Assembly: GCF_902506505.1 (NCBI RefSeq) | Contig: NZ_LR733406.1 | Location: forward strand, 1,946,117 to 2,010,116 | Direction: 5' to 3' | DNA from: Pseudomonas sp. 8AS | GTDB taxonomy: Bacteria; Pseudomonadota; Gammaproteobacteria; Pseudomonadales; Pseudomonadaceae | DNA: 64,000 nt | Shown: piece after piece, positions 8,845-17,277 of the stretch | Position numbering within the stretch: the stretch's first letter is position 1 | Layout of the letters: each line of letters opens with the position of its first letter | Made by a program: the position numbers and the translations under genes | Notes under the pieces: model-generated | The model's database searches: none | The model's input: only the letters and a program-made list of their open reading frames with translations | Told to the model about the DNA's origin: nothing

Positions 8845-10152
8845 ATGCGCATTTCCACCGTCCAGGCATTCAACAACGGCGTGCAAGGCCTGCAGCGCAA
8901 CTACGGCAACGTCACCCGCACCCAGGAACAGATCAGCACCGGCAACCGCATCCTCACCCCGGCGGACGACCCCGTCGCTTCGGTGCGCCTGCTGCAGCTC
9001 GAACAGCAGCAGAACGTGCTAACCCAGTACGCGGACAACCTGACGGCGGCCACCAACAGCCTGACCCAGGAAGAGTCCACCCTCAACGCGGTCAACAATA
9101 TTCTCCAGCGCGTGCGCGAGCTGGCTGTGCAGGCCGGTGATGGTGCGCTCAGTCAGGGCGATCGCCAGTCCGTCGCCTTGGAGCTGCGTGAACGCGAGGA
9201 TGAACTCTTCGCCCTGTTCAACTCGCGCAATGCCCGTGGTGAATACCTGTTCTCCGGCTTCCAGGGCAAGACCCAGCCGTTCGTCCGCGATGCCGCGGGC
9301 AACTACAGCTATGTCGGCGACGAAGGCCAGCGTGAACTGCAGATCGCCAGTTCGCTGAGCCTGCCGATCAACGACAACGGCAAGAAACTGTTCGAGAACA
9401 TCATCAATGCCGGGCGCCTGGATGGCCTCGCCGTGGCGCCACCGGCGCCGCTGCCAGCGCTGCCGCCGGGCTCGACCCTGACCGCCTCCGCGCCGCTGGT
9501 GCAGGACGAAGTGGCGTTTTCCGCTGCGCCGCCAAACAACTTCCCGGATGCCGGCATCGGTGTTCATTTCACCTCGGCCACCGACTATGTGGTGTACGAC
9601 CTGGCGGCCCCACCGGCTTTTCCTGTGTCTGGGCCGCCCTTCGTCGATCCCAATGTGTTGGCCAACGGTCAGCTGGATGACGATCCTAACAGCTCGGATC
9701 AGCTGGTGTTCCGCGGCGTGAGCGTGATGTTCGACGGCACGCCCGTCGGCAGCGAAACCTTCGAATTCACCCTGGACCCGACCCAGCAGAAGCAAGGCAT
9801 CCTGGAAACGGTCAAGGCCCTGCGCATGACCCTGGAAACCACGGTGGATACCCCGGCCGGCAACCGGGCCATTCGCGATGCCGTCGCCGTAGCGCTGTCC
9901 AACCTCGATCATGGCATGACCACCGTGGATGCCGGGCGCGGCGAGATCGGCGCCAGGCTGAACGTGATCGAGTCGTCGCAGACCGACAACGAAGAAGTCA
10001 GCCTGGTCAACAAGGCGGTGCAGGCCGACCTGCGTGAGCTGGACTACGCCGAGGCGCTGTCGCGCCTGTCGTTCCAGTCGATCATCCTGGAAGCGGCCCA
10101 GCAGAGTTACGTGAAGATCAGCAACCTCAACCTGTTCAACCAGCTGAGGTAA
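8845..10152 (+). CDS. flgL: Flagellar hook-associated protein 3, FlgL
   Basis: FlgL is the second hook-filament junction protein, resembling flagellin at both ends. The ATG at 8845 is chosen because AAGAGG precedes it and it gives the family start MRISTVQAFNNGVQGLQRNY; an upstream in-frame GTG lies inside the palindrome. The product has 435 residues. The C-terminus (LDYAEALSRLSFQSIILEAA) matches the flagellin-like D0 helix. It is the last gene before the accessory glycosylation genes. Confidence 0.95.
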   Translation: MRISTVQAFNNGVQGLQRNYGNVTRTQEQISTGNRILTPADDPVASVRLLQLEQQQNVLTQYADNLTAATNSLTQEESTLNAVNNILQRVRELAVQAGDGALSQGDRQSVALELREREDELFALFNSRNARGEYLFSGFQGKTQPFVRDAAGNYSYVGDEGQRELQIASSLSLPINDNGKKLFENIINAGRLDGLAVAPPAPLPALPPGSTLTASAPLVQDEVAFSAAPPNNFPDAGIGVHFTSATDYVVYDLAAPPAFPVSGPPFVDPNVLANGQLDDDPNSSDQLVFRGVSVMFDGTPVGSETFEFTLDPTQQKQGILETVKALRMTLETTVDTPAGNRAIRDAVAVALSNLDHGMTTVDAGRGEIGARLNVIESSQTDNEEVSLVNKAVQADLRELDYAEALSRLSFQSIILEAAQQSYVKISNLNLFNQLR

Positions 10153-10390
10153 GGTTGCGTTGGATGGGGGCGGGGTGTTGCCGGAAGTTTGGCGTCCGTG
10201 TCTGGTACAGTCGGTATTTGTCCGGCTTGAAGAGGTTCTCTGTGCTGTAGTCTTCGGAGTAATGATGGTTTTCAATGTGATATTCGCAGAAATATCTACA
10301 AGGGGGCCTTGAGGATGAAATGCGCCCATTTTGTGGCATCCATAAAGATGCCACCTTCATCCACACGGAGCAGCCAATGCCGGCCTTGCC
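10153..10390. other. Intergenic boundary between flgL and the glycosylation island
   Basis: No gene is seen in these 238 bases, which are visibly more AT-rich than the flagellar genes. There is an imperfect palindrome at about 10278-10295 (GATATT, 6-base spacer, AATATC) and a perfect 8-bp hairpin GTGGCATC/GATGCCAC at 10333-10354. The promoter for the island is expected here, but I see no sigma-54 or FliA consensus and no convincing -35/-10 pair. Confidence 0.5.
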
Positions 10391-11533
10391 ATGAGCGATA
10401 AGCCCATTCCGGTCACTAGTCCTCTGCTTCCACCCCTGGAGGAGTTTATTCCCTATCTGGAAGAGATATGGAAGAGCCGCATCCTCACCAACTGCGGAAC
10501 AATGCACCAAGCATTGGAGCAGGCACTTTGTGAGTACCTTGGAGTTCAGCATGTCGCGTTGTTCGCCAACGGCACCTTGGCCTTGGTAGCCGCCCTACAG
10601 GCCTTGCGTATTACCGGCGAGGTGATAACGACTCCTTATTCCTTTGTCGCTACTAGTCATTCCTTGCTCTGGAGTGGCCTTGAACCGGTATTTGTTGACA
10701 TCGATTCACACACGCTGAATCTCGACCCGGCGAAGGTCGAGGCGGCCATCACGCCGCGGACCACGGCAATCATGCCTGTGCATTGTTATGGTAATCCCTG
10801 CGCGGTGGATGCGATTCAACGTATTGCCGACACCTATGGGCTACGGGTGATCTACGATGCCGCCCACGCGTTTGGTGTAAAGGATGAGGGTGGCAGCATC
10901 TTGCGCCATGGTGATCTCAGCATTCTCAGCTTTCACGCCACCAAGGTGTTCAACACCTTTGAAGGTGGGGCGGTCATCTGCCCAGACGAGATGACCCTGC
11001 AGCGCATTAACCATTTGAAGAATTTTGGTTTCGCCGATGAAGTGACCGTGGTGATGCCAGGCATCAACGGCAAGATGAATGAGGTCAGCGCTGCATTCGG
11101 GCTTCTGCAGCTCAAGCATATCGACCGTGCCTTAGAGCAGCGCAGAAGTATCGATCGCCACTATCGTGAGCTTCTGGCGGGAGTGTCCGGCGTGTGCTGT
11201 CTGGAGTGCGGCTACCAGGCTTTCGCCAATCATGCCTATTTCCCTATCCTCGTCGGCGAGGCTTTCCCGCTGTCTCGGGATGAGTTACATCACTACCTCC
11301 GTGACAACGGTATTCTGGTACGTCGCTATTTCTACCCGTTGATCAGCGACTTCCCCATGTACCATGGGCGGCCGTCCGCCAAGCCGGCCAATCTGCCAGT
11401 GGCGCGCGCTGTCACGGAGCAGGTGTTGTGTCTGCCGATCTATCCCGGTCTGGGCAGGCAGGATGTGGAAAGGATTGCGGGGCTGATTTCCGCCGCAAGT
11501 TTGATGAATACCCGGACGCATCGAGAGTGGTAG
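10391..11533 (+). CDS. VioA-like dTDP-4-amino-4,6-dideoxyglucose transaminase (DegT/DnrJ/EryC1/StrS family)
   Basis: This 380-residue PLP enzyme probably converts dTDP-4-keto-6-deoxyglucose to a 4-amino-4,6-dideoxyhexose (viosamine). It has the family substrate motif TGEVITTPYSFVATSHSLLW, the PLP-contacting IYDAAHAFGV (Asp156) and the Schiff-base lysine in SFHATKVFNTFEGGA (Lys185). The close likeness to VioA is from memory, not a search. It opens the island between flgL and fliC, the place of flagellin glycosylation genes in P. syringae and P. aeruginosa a-type strains. No rmlA or rmlB is in the window, so the dTDP-sugar precursor must be made elsewhere. No strong ribosome site precedes the ATG. 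Confidence 0.88.
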   Translation: MSDKPIPVTSPLLPPLEEFIPYLEEIWKSRILTNCGTMHQALEQALCEYLGVQHVALFANGTLALVAALQALRITGEVITTPYSFVATSHSLLWSGLEPVFVDIDSHTLNLDPAKVEAAITPRTTAIMPVHCYGNPCAVDAIQRIADTYGLRVIYDAAHAFGVKDEGGSILRHGDLSILSFHATKVFNTFEGGAVICPDEMTLQRINHLKNFGFADEVTVVMPGINGKMNEVSAAFGLLQLKHIDRALEQRRSIDRHYRELLAGVSGVCCLECGYQAFANHAYFPILVGEAFPLSRDELHHYLRDNGILVRRYFYPLISDFPMYHGRPSAKPANLPVARAVTEQVLCLPIYPGLGRQDVERIAGLISAASLMNTRTHREW

Positions 11534-11612
11534 CGGTGGTCAGCGGGCGATCGAGATGAGTTGGTGCATATCTTGAATATGCATTTCATGGGTTTTGAAA
11601 GGTAAATAAGAA

Positions 11613-11840
11613 ATGAGTGCTCAAGAGAAGTTTATTGACGATTTTCTGTCTGCCACGGATTTTCAGGAGCCTGTCGAAGTGACCATGGGTTCGGTACTGC
11701 GGGAGTTGCCCGAGTGGGACTCGCTGGCAGCTCTCGGCGTTATCGTTATGTTCGACATGGAGTACGGCAAGGTCATCACCGGCGATGACCTGGAGAAGGT
11801 CACCACCGTAGGCGATCTTTACCAGCTGCTCGGATTGTAA
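11613..11840 (+). CDS. Acyl carrier protein of the glycosylation island
   Basis: This 75-residue acidic protein has the ACP fold signature with the phosphopantetheine serine in LPEWDSLAAL (Ser37). It would carry the acyl chain made by the neighbouring KAS III and SDR, to be passed to an amino sugar. It sits 3 bases before the KAS III gene, so the two are probably translated together. An inverted repeat (TGCATAT, 5-base loop, ATATGCA; 11565-11583) lies in the 79-base gap upstream. The sequence differs from housekeeping AcpP, which normally has GADSLD at the attachment site. Confidence 0.88.
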   Translation: MSAQEKFIDDFLSATDFQEPVEVTMGSVLRELPEWDSLAALGVIVMFDMEYGKVITGDDLEKVTTVGDLYQLLGL

Positions 11841-11842
11841 TC

Positions 11843-12883
11843 ATGCCGACTTCCACTCTCCATAACGTACGTTTTGCAGGCATGGCCACCTGCGTGCCCA
11901 AACGCATCGTTTCCAATCTGACCGACTGCAAGCCGCAAATTCGCTCCGAGCGCGAGCGCCTGGTGCGTAATATCGGCATCGAGACGCGGCGCATGGCTCC
12001 TGAGTGGCAATGCTTTTCCGACCTGGCTTTCGACGCCGCTGAGCGCCTGCTTGAAAGTCTGGAGTGGAAACGCGAAGAAATCGATGCGCTGATTGTCGTC
12101 ACTCAGTCCCCCGACTACCCGATCCCGGCTACCGCGATCATCCTGCAGGACCGCCTTGGACTTCCCCATGCCACGGTGGCGTTCGACGTCAATCTAGGGT
12201 GTTCAGCCTACCCGTTCGGTCTCAACCTGCTGGGCTCGATGATCACTGCCGGTGGTGTCAAGAAGGGGCTGCTTTTGGTAGGTGATCGGAGCGCCACCCT
12301 CAACGATCCGATCTTCTCCGATGCGGGAACGGCGACGGCGCTGGAGTTCTGCGAGGGGGCTCCGCCGATGTACTTCGACCTGAACAGCGACGGTAGCGGC
12401 TACAAAGCGATCATCCTGCCGGTGGGCGGCCATCGTGAGCCGGTCGGTATGCAGCACTTGATTCCGTTTCGTGACGATGAGGATGACCATTGGCACTCTG
12501 CACTGGACCTGCGGCTCGACGGACCGGCGGTACTCAGCTTCTCGACCCAGCGAGTGCCTCCGGCGGTGGAAAAACTCCTCGAGCATGCGGGCGTGGAGAA
12601 GGATGAGGTGGATTACTTCATCTTCCACCAGGCCAACCGCATGATTAACGAGACCATTCGCAAGAAGCTCGGCCTGCCCGTGGAAAAGGTTCCGTCGACC
12701 CTGCGCGATTTTGGCAATACCAGTGGTGCTTCGCTGCCGGTGACTATGACCGCACGAATCAACAAGGAACTGGAGGCTGGCCGCAAGCGCGTGCTGCTCT
12801 CCGGCTTCGGCATCGGCCTGTCATGGGGAACCTGCCTGGTCGATATCGAGGGGGCGAAATTTCCGGATCTGATCGAGTCCTGA
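11843..12883 (+). CDS. 3-oxoacyl-ACP synthase III-like ketosynthase (FabH family)
   Basis: This 346-residue thiolase-fold enzyme has the complete KAS III triad: Cys120 in FDVNLGCSAYPFGL, His262 in FIFHQANRMI and Asn292 in DFGNTSGASLP. It should condense an acyl-CoA with malonyl-ACP to give a short 3-oxoacyl-ACP on the adjacent carrier protein. Combined with the next gene, an SDR, this would yield a 3-hydroxyacyl group such as 3-hydroxybutyryl, which is known on the modified viosamine of P. syringae flagellin. The chain length made here is inference. Confidence 0.88.
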   Translation: MPTSTLHNVRFAGMATCVPKRIVSNLTDCKPQIRSERERLVRNIGIETRRMAPEWQCFSDLAFDAAERLLESLEWKREEIDALIVVTQSPDYPIPATAIILQDRLGLPHATVAFDVNLGCSAYPFGLNLLGSMITAGGVKKGLLLVGDRSATLNDPIFSDAGTATALEFCEGAPPMYFDLNSDGSGYKAIILPVGGHREPVGMQHLIPFRDDEDDHWHSALDLRLDGPAVLSFSTQRVPPAVEKLLEHAGVEKDEVDYFIFHQANRMINETIRKKLGLPVEKVPSTLRDFGNTSGASLPVTMTARINKELEAGRKRVLLSGFGIGLSWGTCLVDIEGAKFPDLIES

Positions 12884-12907
12884 GCCCTGAAACGCAATGA
12901 GCCTGGA

Positions 12908-13684
12908 ATGACGCAAGTGAGCGATGAAACCCGTTTCAATCCATTCAACCTGTCCGGCAGACGAATCCTGGTCACTGGGGCGTCGTCAGGCCTCGGGCTG
13001 GCAATCGCCCAGAGCTGCGCACGTATGGGCGCCGAACTGGTCGTCACCGGCCGTGATCGGGACCGCCTGACGCTGGCCCTAGATGCGCTGCGGACGATTT
13101 CCGATCTGCCACACCTGTCGGTCCAAGCCGATCTTACTGTCGCCGAGCAGCGCGCCGAACTGGTCGCTGCCCTTGGCAACGAGATCAATGGCATCGTGCA
13201 TAGCGCCGGCATCTCGCGGCTCTGCCCGGTGCGAATGATGAGCGAGGGGCATCTGCGCGAAGTCCAGACCATCAACGTTGAGGCTCCGATGCTGCTGACT
13301 CAGGCGCTGCTGAAGCGGAATCTGGTGGGGGGCGGCGGTTCGATCCTTTTCATCGCCTCGATCGCAGCGCATATCGGCGTGGCGGGAGTCGGCGCCTATT
13401 CGGGTTCCAAGGCCGCCTTGGTCGCCATGTCCCGCTGCCTGGCCATGGAAGTGGTCAAACGCCGGATTCGCGTCAATTGCCTATCGCCGGCCCTGGTCGA
13501 AACCCCTTTGTTGGAGGCGACGGCCAAGGTCATCGGGTCCATGGAAGCGGAACGGAACAACTATCCGCTCGGTTTCGGTAAACCCGAGGATGTCGCCAAT
13601 GCCGCCATTTTCATGCTGTCCGACGCTAGCCGCTGGGTCACAGGTACGACGCTAGTCATGGACGGCGGGCTGACCATTACTTGA
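12908..13684 (+). CDS. SDR-family oxidoreductase, probable 3-oxoacyl-ACP reductase
   Basis: This 258-residue Rossmann enzyme has the cofactor motif TGASSGLGLAIA (from about residue 24), a conserved NN-type position replaced by HSAGIS, catalytic Ser151 and the pair Tyr164/Lys168 in AYSGSKAAL. A late MDGG motif is typical of FabG-like enzymes. Placed after ACP and KAS III, its likely job is reducing the 3-oxoacyl-ACP to 3-hydroxyacyl-ACP. An alternative is reduction of a sugar ketone. It starts 24 bases after the KAS III gene. Confidence 0.85.
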   Translation: MTQVSDETRFNPFNLSGRRILVTGASSGLGLAIAQSCARMGAELVVTGRDRDRLTLALDALRTISDLPHLSVQADLTVAEQRAELVAALGNEINGIVHSAGISRLCPVRMMSEGHLREVQTINVEAPMLLTQALLKRNLVGGGGSILFIASIAAHIGVAGVGAYSGSKAALVAMSRCLAMEVVKRRIRVNCLSPALVETPLLEATAKVIGSMEAERNNYPLGFGKPEDVANAAIFMLSDASRWVTGTTLVMDGGLTIT

Positions 13685-13692
13685 GGTGAGGC

Positions 13693-14325
13693 ATGAAGCA
13701 GGTAGTCATTCTCGGCGCAGGAGGCCTTGGGCGGCAGGCATTAGCCCAACTTCAGGTGGATCGGAGTCATGGCATTGACTGGGTCATCGCGGGTTTTCTA
13801 GACGAGCGTGGCCCGGAGGTCGTTCCGGAAGTTCTGTATTACCCCTGGCTTGGCTACCCGGACAGCTTCGAACCGCAGTCGGGACATATATTCGTCGCGG
13901 CTGTTGGCGATCCTTCAAGCCGCGAGCGTCAAGTCCTGCCGCTGCTGGAGAAGGGGGCGCAGTTCATCTCTGTGCGTACTCGTACCGAGTTGGGGGCGCG
14001 AACCAGCTATGGCTCGACCTTTTTTGGCTATGACGTCAGCAGTGGTGTCGATTGCCGGATCGGCTCGTACAGCTTCATCGATCAGCAAACGATGCTGGGG
14101 CATGACGTTGTGATCGGCGACTTCGTGCACATCGCTCCACGTTGCCTGCTGGCCGGTCACGTCAATGTGGAAAAAGGAGCGGTCATCAACTCTGGCGCGA
14201 TGATATCCCGTGGCGTGACCATCGGCGAGGGAGCGGTGGTTGGGATGGGGGCTGTGGTCTTCAAGGACGTGCCGCCAGGCGCAACGGTGGTGGGTAACCC
14301 CGCTCGTGTGGTGTTTCACCGATAA
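13693..14325 (+). CDS. PglD/VioB-like sugar N-acyltransferase
   Basis: This 210-residue protein has the PglD N-terminal nucleotide-sugar domain (MKQVVILGAGGLGRQALAQL) and a C-terminal left-handed beta-helix with hexapeptide repeats. The catalytic His is probably His137 in MLGHDVVIGDFVHIAP. The end, GATVVGNPARVV, is standard. PglD and VioB acylate the 4-amino group of UDP- or dTDP-4-amino-4,6-dideoxysugars. Here the donor may be the ACP-bound 3-hydroxyacyl chain rather than acetyl-CoA; this is inference from the neighbours. Confidence 0.85.
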   Translation: MKQVVILGAGGLGRQALAQLQVDRSHGIDWVIAGFLDERGPEVVPEVLYYPWLGYPDSFEPQSGHIFVAAVGDPSSRERQVLPLLEKGAQFISVRTRTELGARTSYGSTFFGYDVSSGVDCRIGSYSFIDQQTMLGHDVVIGDFVHIAPRCLLAGHVNVEKGAVINSGAMISRGVTIGEGAVVGMGAVVFKDVPPGATVVGNPARVVFHR

Positions 14326-14365
14326 CCCCAACCCCTTTCCGCTTCTTTTTACAAGAGTGTCACTT

Positions 14366-15496
14366 ATGTCACGTCATGTCCTGGACGCCGAGCATTACAC
14401 GAGTCCCGATACGCTAGTGAAGGAAAAACGTTATCTCTTCGGCCGACTCTGGATCTTCGTGGGATTCACCTCGATGGTCCGAGAGCGTAACCAGTTCTTC
14501 ACTCGTAAGGTTGCAGGCATCCCCATCCTGGTGCAGCGCACCGAGGCCGGAGTACGCGCCTTCATCAACCAGTGCCCCCATCGGTTGTCGGTCATCCAGA
14601 CCGAGGCGTCTGGAAAGCGCCCCATGGTATGCCCTTATCACGCCTGGTCCTTCGGCGTGGAGGGCGAACTGCGTGGTTTACCCAATCATGGCCTGTACCA
14701 GTTCACCGCCGCCGAAAGAGAAAAGATCTGCCTGCGCAAGCTGCATATCGAAGAGGTGGGGCAGTTGCTGTTCATAAACTTCGCTGAGCAACCATTGCCG
14801 CTGCCCGAGCAATTCTCTCCCGAATACCTTGAGCAGCTACGCGAAGCGTCTCTGTATTTGGATTCGCAGATCATCTACAGCTGTCATCGGGTGCGATACA
14901 ACTGGAAGCTGAACATGGAGAACGTGAAAGATTACAACCATGTGCCTTTCGTTCATCCCAAGACCTTCCTGCCGGTCATGGAGTCGCCGGTAAAGGCCCT
15001 CATCGCCGAGCCGGAGGCGCCATCCGTGGTGAAGGGGCTGCTCTCCAGGGCTGAAGCGCCTGCGCTCAGTTCTCTCAGCTATCCGACGCGCGCCCCTATC
15101 AAACCTTACAAAAGTTGGTTCAGCGAACTTTGCGAGCCGTATCGCGACGAGCACATCTACTACAACTGGTTCATCTACCCGAACGTCAATTTCTGCAGCG
15201 TTCGCGGCGAACATTTTCTGCTGCAGCAGTACGACCCGGTATCGCCGGGAGAGACCGACTATCACCTCTGGATGATGAGCGCCCGGCGCAAGGATGTACG
15301 CACGGATTTCACCGCCTTGCTCAGCACCCTGATTCGTGGCGAGCGGGCCGTGATCGCTGAGGATACGCGTGTGCTGGAGCGGCTGCAGGACGGGCTCGGC
15401 GCACATTCTGCGTCCTTCATGCATGGCGATTATGAAGAGCACCTGGTGCAGCAGCACCTATGGTATCGGGCTCATGTTCTGGAGGTGACCGAATGA
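14366..15496 (+). CDS. Rieske [2Fe-2S] non-haem iron oxygenase (aromatic-ring-hydroxylating dioxygenase alpha-subunit type)
   Basis: The ATG at 14366 gives 376 residues beginning MSRHVLDAEHYTSPDTLVKE; an upstream frame extension overlaps the previous gene and lacks homology. The Rieske cluster motif is complete: Cys70-x-His72, 16 residues, Cys89-x2-His92 (CPYHAWSF). The catalytic mononuclear iron site is visible as NVKDYNHVPFVHP (His192, His197), with a probable third ligand Asp in IAEDTRVLERLQDG near the end. Such enzymes hydroxylate or demethylate. No ferredoxin or reductase gene is in the window. Its place between two sugar acyltransferase-like genes suggests it modifies the glycan or its acyl chain. 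The substrate is unknown. Confidence 0.85.
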   Translation: MSRHVLDAEHYTSPDTLVKEKRYLFGRLWIFVGFTSMVRERNQFFTRKVAGIPILVQRTEAGVRAFINQCPHRLSVIQTEASGKRPMVCPYHAWSFGVEGELRGLPNHGLYQFTAAEREKICLRKLHIEEVGQLLFINFAEQPLPLPEQFSPEYLEQLREASLYLDSQIIYSCHRVRYNWKLNMENVKDYNHVPFVHPKTFLPVMESPVKALIAEPEAPSVVKGLLSRAEAPALSSLSYPTRAPIKPYKSWFSELCEPYRDEHIYYNWFIYPNVNFCSVRGEHFLLQQYDPVSPGETDYHLWMMSARRKDVRTDFTALLSTLIRGERAVIAEDTRVLERLQDGLGAHSASFMHGDYEEHLVQQHLWYRAHVLEVTE

Positions 15497-16113
15497 AGCG
15501 CCTGCTCGTTATAGGGGAAGGAAGGGCGCTTGGGCAGGCGTATGCGACGGCTCGCGAAAGTGGTCTGGATTGCCGGCGGATCGAGCTGCATTCTCCCGAT
15601 CGCTATAACTTCGATCTGAGCCCGTTGTTCGAGCGTCACGTCGCGTCCGAGACCGAGGTTTTCGTTGCGCTGGACGAGAGAGCCGTCAATTTCGCTCGCC
15701 ACAAGCTGATCGCTGAGGTACGGCTGGCTGGTTACGGGCTTCTGAATATCGTTTCGCCCCGGGCCATCGTCAGTGCCGATGTCCGGCTGCTGGGTAATGT
15801 CTACGTCGGGCCGGGATGCAATCTGGCCGATCGGTGCAGCCTGGGCACGGGAAGCTGGTTGAGTAGGCAGGTTGTCATCGAGACGGGCAGTCGTCTCGGA
15901 AGCTGCGTCACTCTGGATTCCGGAGTGTTGTTGGGAGGAGGCACGGAAATCGGCGTCGGCAGCACGCTGGGGAGCGGCAGCGTAACGTTGGCAGGAACGA
16001 AGATCGGAAGGTATTGCGAATGGTTTCTGCCCGGCGTGCTTCCTGAGTTTCTTCCGAACCGCTCTTTTTACGACCGACTGATGCCCGAAGGGGCACGTAT
16101 CCTGAGCAATTGA
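15493..16113 (+). CDS. Left-handed beta-helix (PglD-like) protein without the usual catalytic His
   Basis: This 206-residue protein begins MKRLLVIGEGRALGQAYATA, resembling a PglD N-terminal domain, then has hexapeptide turns (VYVGPGCNLADRCSLG, TLDSGVLLGGGTEIGVGSTL). In the position where PglD enzymes have GHD, this protein reads WLSRQVVIE, so no catalytic His is visible. It overlaps the Rieske stop by the ATGA arrangement, implying coupled translation. It could be a non-acetylating subunit, a sugar isomerase-like protein or a divergent acyltransferase. Its function is not established. Confidence 0.7.
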   Translation: MKRLLVIGEGRALGQAYATARESGLDCRRIELHSPDRYNFDLSPLFERHVASETEVFVALDERAVNFARHKLIAEVRLAGYGLLNIVSPRAIVSADVRLLGNVYVGPGCNLADRCSLGTGSWLSRQVVIETGSRLGSCVTLDSGVLLGGGTEIGVGSTLGSGSVTLAGTKIGRYCEWFLPGVLPEFLPNRSFYDRLMPEGARILSN

Positions 16114-16124
16114 GGGTTTTGCTA

Positions 16125-17276
16125 GTGTCCATCATGACGAGCCCCGAGAGGGCGGATTTCTTTGAGTGCTGCAAACGCGCCGGAAGTGTGTTGTTGCTGG
16201 CGCCCAGTTCCTACCTGGGGGGCATCTACAGGCCTCTGGTCGTGGCTGAACTGACCCGACGGATTCCGTCGGTCCGGTTGATCGCCGTCGATGACGTATT
16301 GTTCGCAAACAAGGCTGAGGCCTATGGTTTCGACGATGTAATCCTACTGGCGCAGTTGAGGGAAGGACATCCTTATAAGGGAGGGGTCGTGGTGAACTGC
16401 GCCTATTCCCTGCCAACTTGGCTGACCTTCCAGCAAATAGCCGTTTCGGCTCAGTGCGAGTGTGTAGATCTTCCGGAACTCCTCTATCTGTTGGACATTC
16501 CTCTGGTTTACCAGATCGGTGCAGTGACCCGCTCTCAGACACTTGCGCATCAGGCCGAATTTGCGACGCTGCGAGAGCGATTCGAGGACGACCTGAGCCG
16601 CCGTACGCTGGATGCGATCATGCGTATGCGCATGGACGGCAACCGGGCGTCCCTGCTGGACGTGCTGTGCTCGGGGGAGCAGGAATATTTCTCCCTGTAT
16701 CGTGGAGGCGAGCATCCCATCCAGTTGCGTACTGACGAGCATTACGTGGATGTCGGCGCCTATGATGGTGACACCGTGAAGAAATTCATGGCTGCAGTTC
16801 GCCATGAATTTGCCTCGATCCATGCCTTCGAACCCGACCCGGCAAACTTCAAGGCCATGCAGGACGTGTTGGGTGATGCATCAGCGCAAGGGCTCGTCCT
16901 GCACCATCAGGCTGTTTCCGACACTGATGGCTTTCTGTCGTTTGCGGCCAAGGGCACCATGGGAAGTCGCGCAGAGAAGGGTGGCGATATCCAGGTGCCT
17001 TCTATCCGGCTGGACGACGTACTCGACGACGTGACGTTGCTGAAGATGGATGTTGAAGGTCACGAAGCCAATGTGCTTCGTGGTGGCGCTCAACTGATCG
17101 GGCGCTGCCGCCCGCGCATGGCGATTACTTGCTACCACCATGCTCTGGATCTTCTCGATATCGTCGCCGTCATCGACCAGATTGGCCCTGGCGCCAGTTT
17201 GCGCCTGAGGCATTACTCGATGTTTTTCTACGACACAATCCTCTATGTCGACTGGCCAACGGCTGCAGGTGGATGA
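16125..17276 (+). CDS. FkbM-family SAM-dependent methyltransferase
   Basis: The C-terminal half (about residues 205-383) is an FkbM methyltransferase: YVDVGAYDGDTVKKF is the SAM-binding motif I, HAFEPDPANFKAM follows, and LLKMDVEGHEANVLRGG is the diagnostic family motif. The N-terminal 200 residues are of unrecognised type, with a Rossmann-like beginning. The GTG at 16125 is chosen because GAGGG (16112-16116) lies 8 bases upstream; a TTG at 16110 overlapping the previous stop is an alternative. It probably O-methylates the flagellin sugar, consistent with methylated viosamine in P. syringae; the position is unknown. Confidence 0.8.
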   Translation: MSIMTSPERADFFECCKRAGSVLLLAPSSYLGGIYRPLVVAELTRRIPSVRLIAVDDVLFANKAEAYGFDDVILLAQLREGHPYKGGVVVNCAYSLPTWLTFQQIAVSAQCECVDLPELLYLLDIPLVYQIGAVTRSQTLAHQAEFATLRERFEDDLSRRTLDAIMRMRMDGNRASLLDVLCSGEQEYFSLYRGGEHPIQLRTDEHYVDVGAYDGDTVKKFMAAVRHEFASIHAFEPDPANFKAMQDVLGDASAQGLVLHHQAVSDTDGFLSFAAKGTMGSRAEKGGDIQVPSIRLDDVLDDVTLLKMDVEGHEANVLRGGAQLIGRCRPRMAITCYHHALDLLDIVAVIDQIGPGASLRLRHYSMFFYDTILYVDWPTAAGG

Positions 17277-17277
17277 G

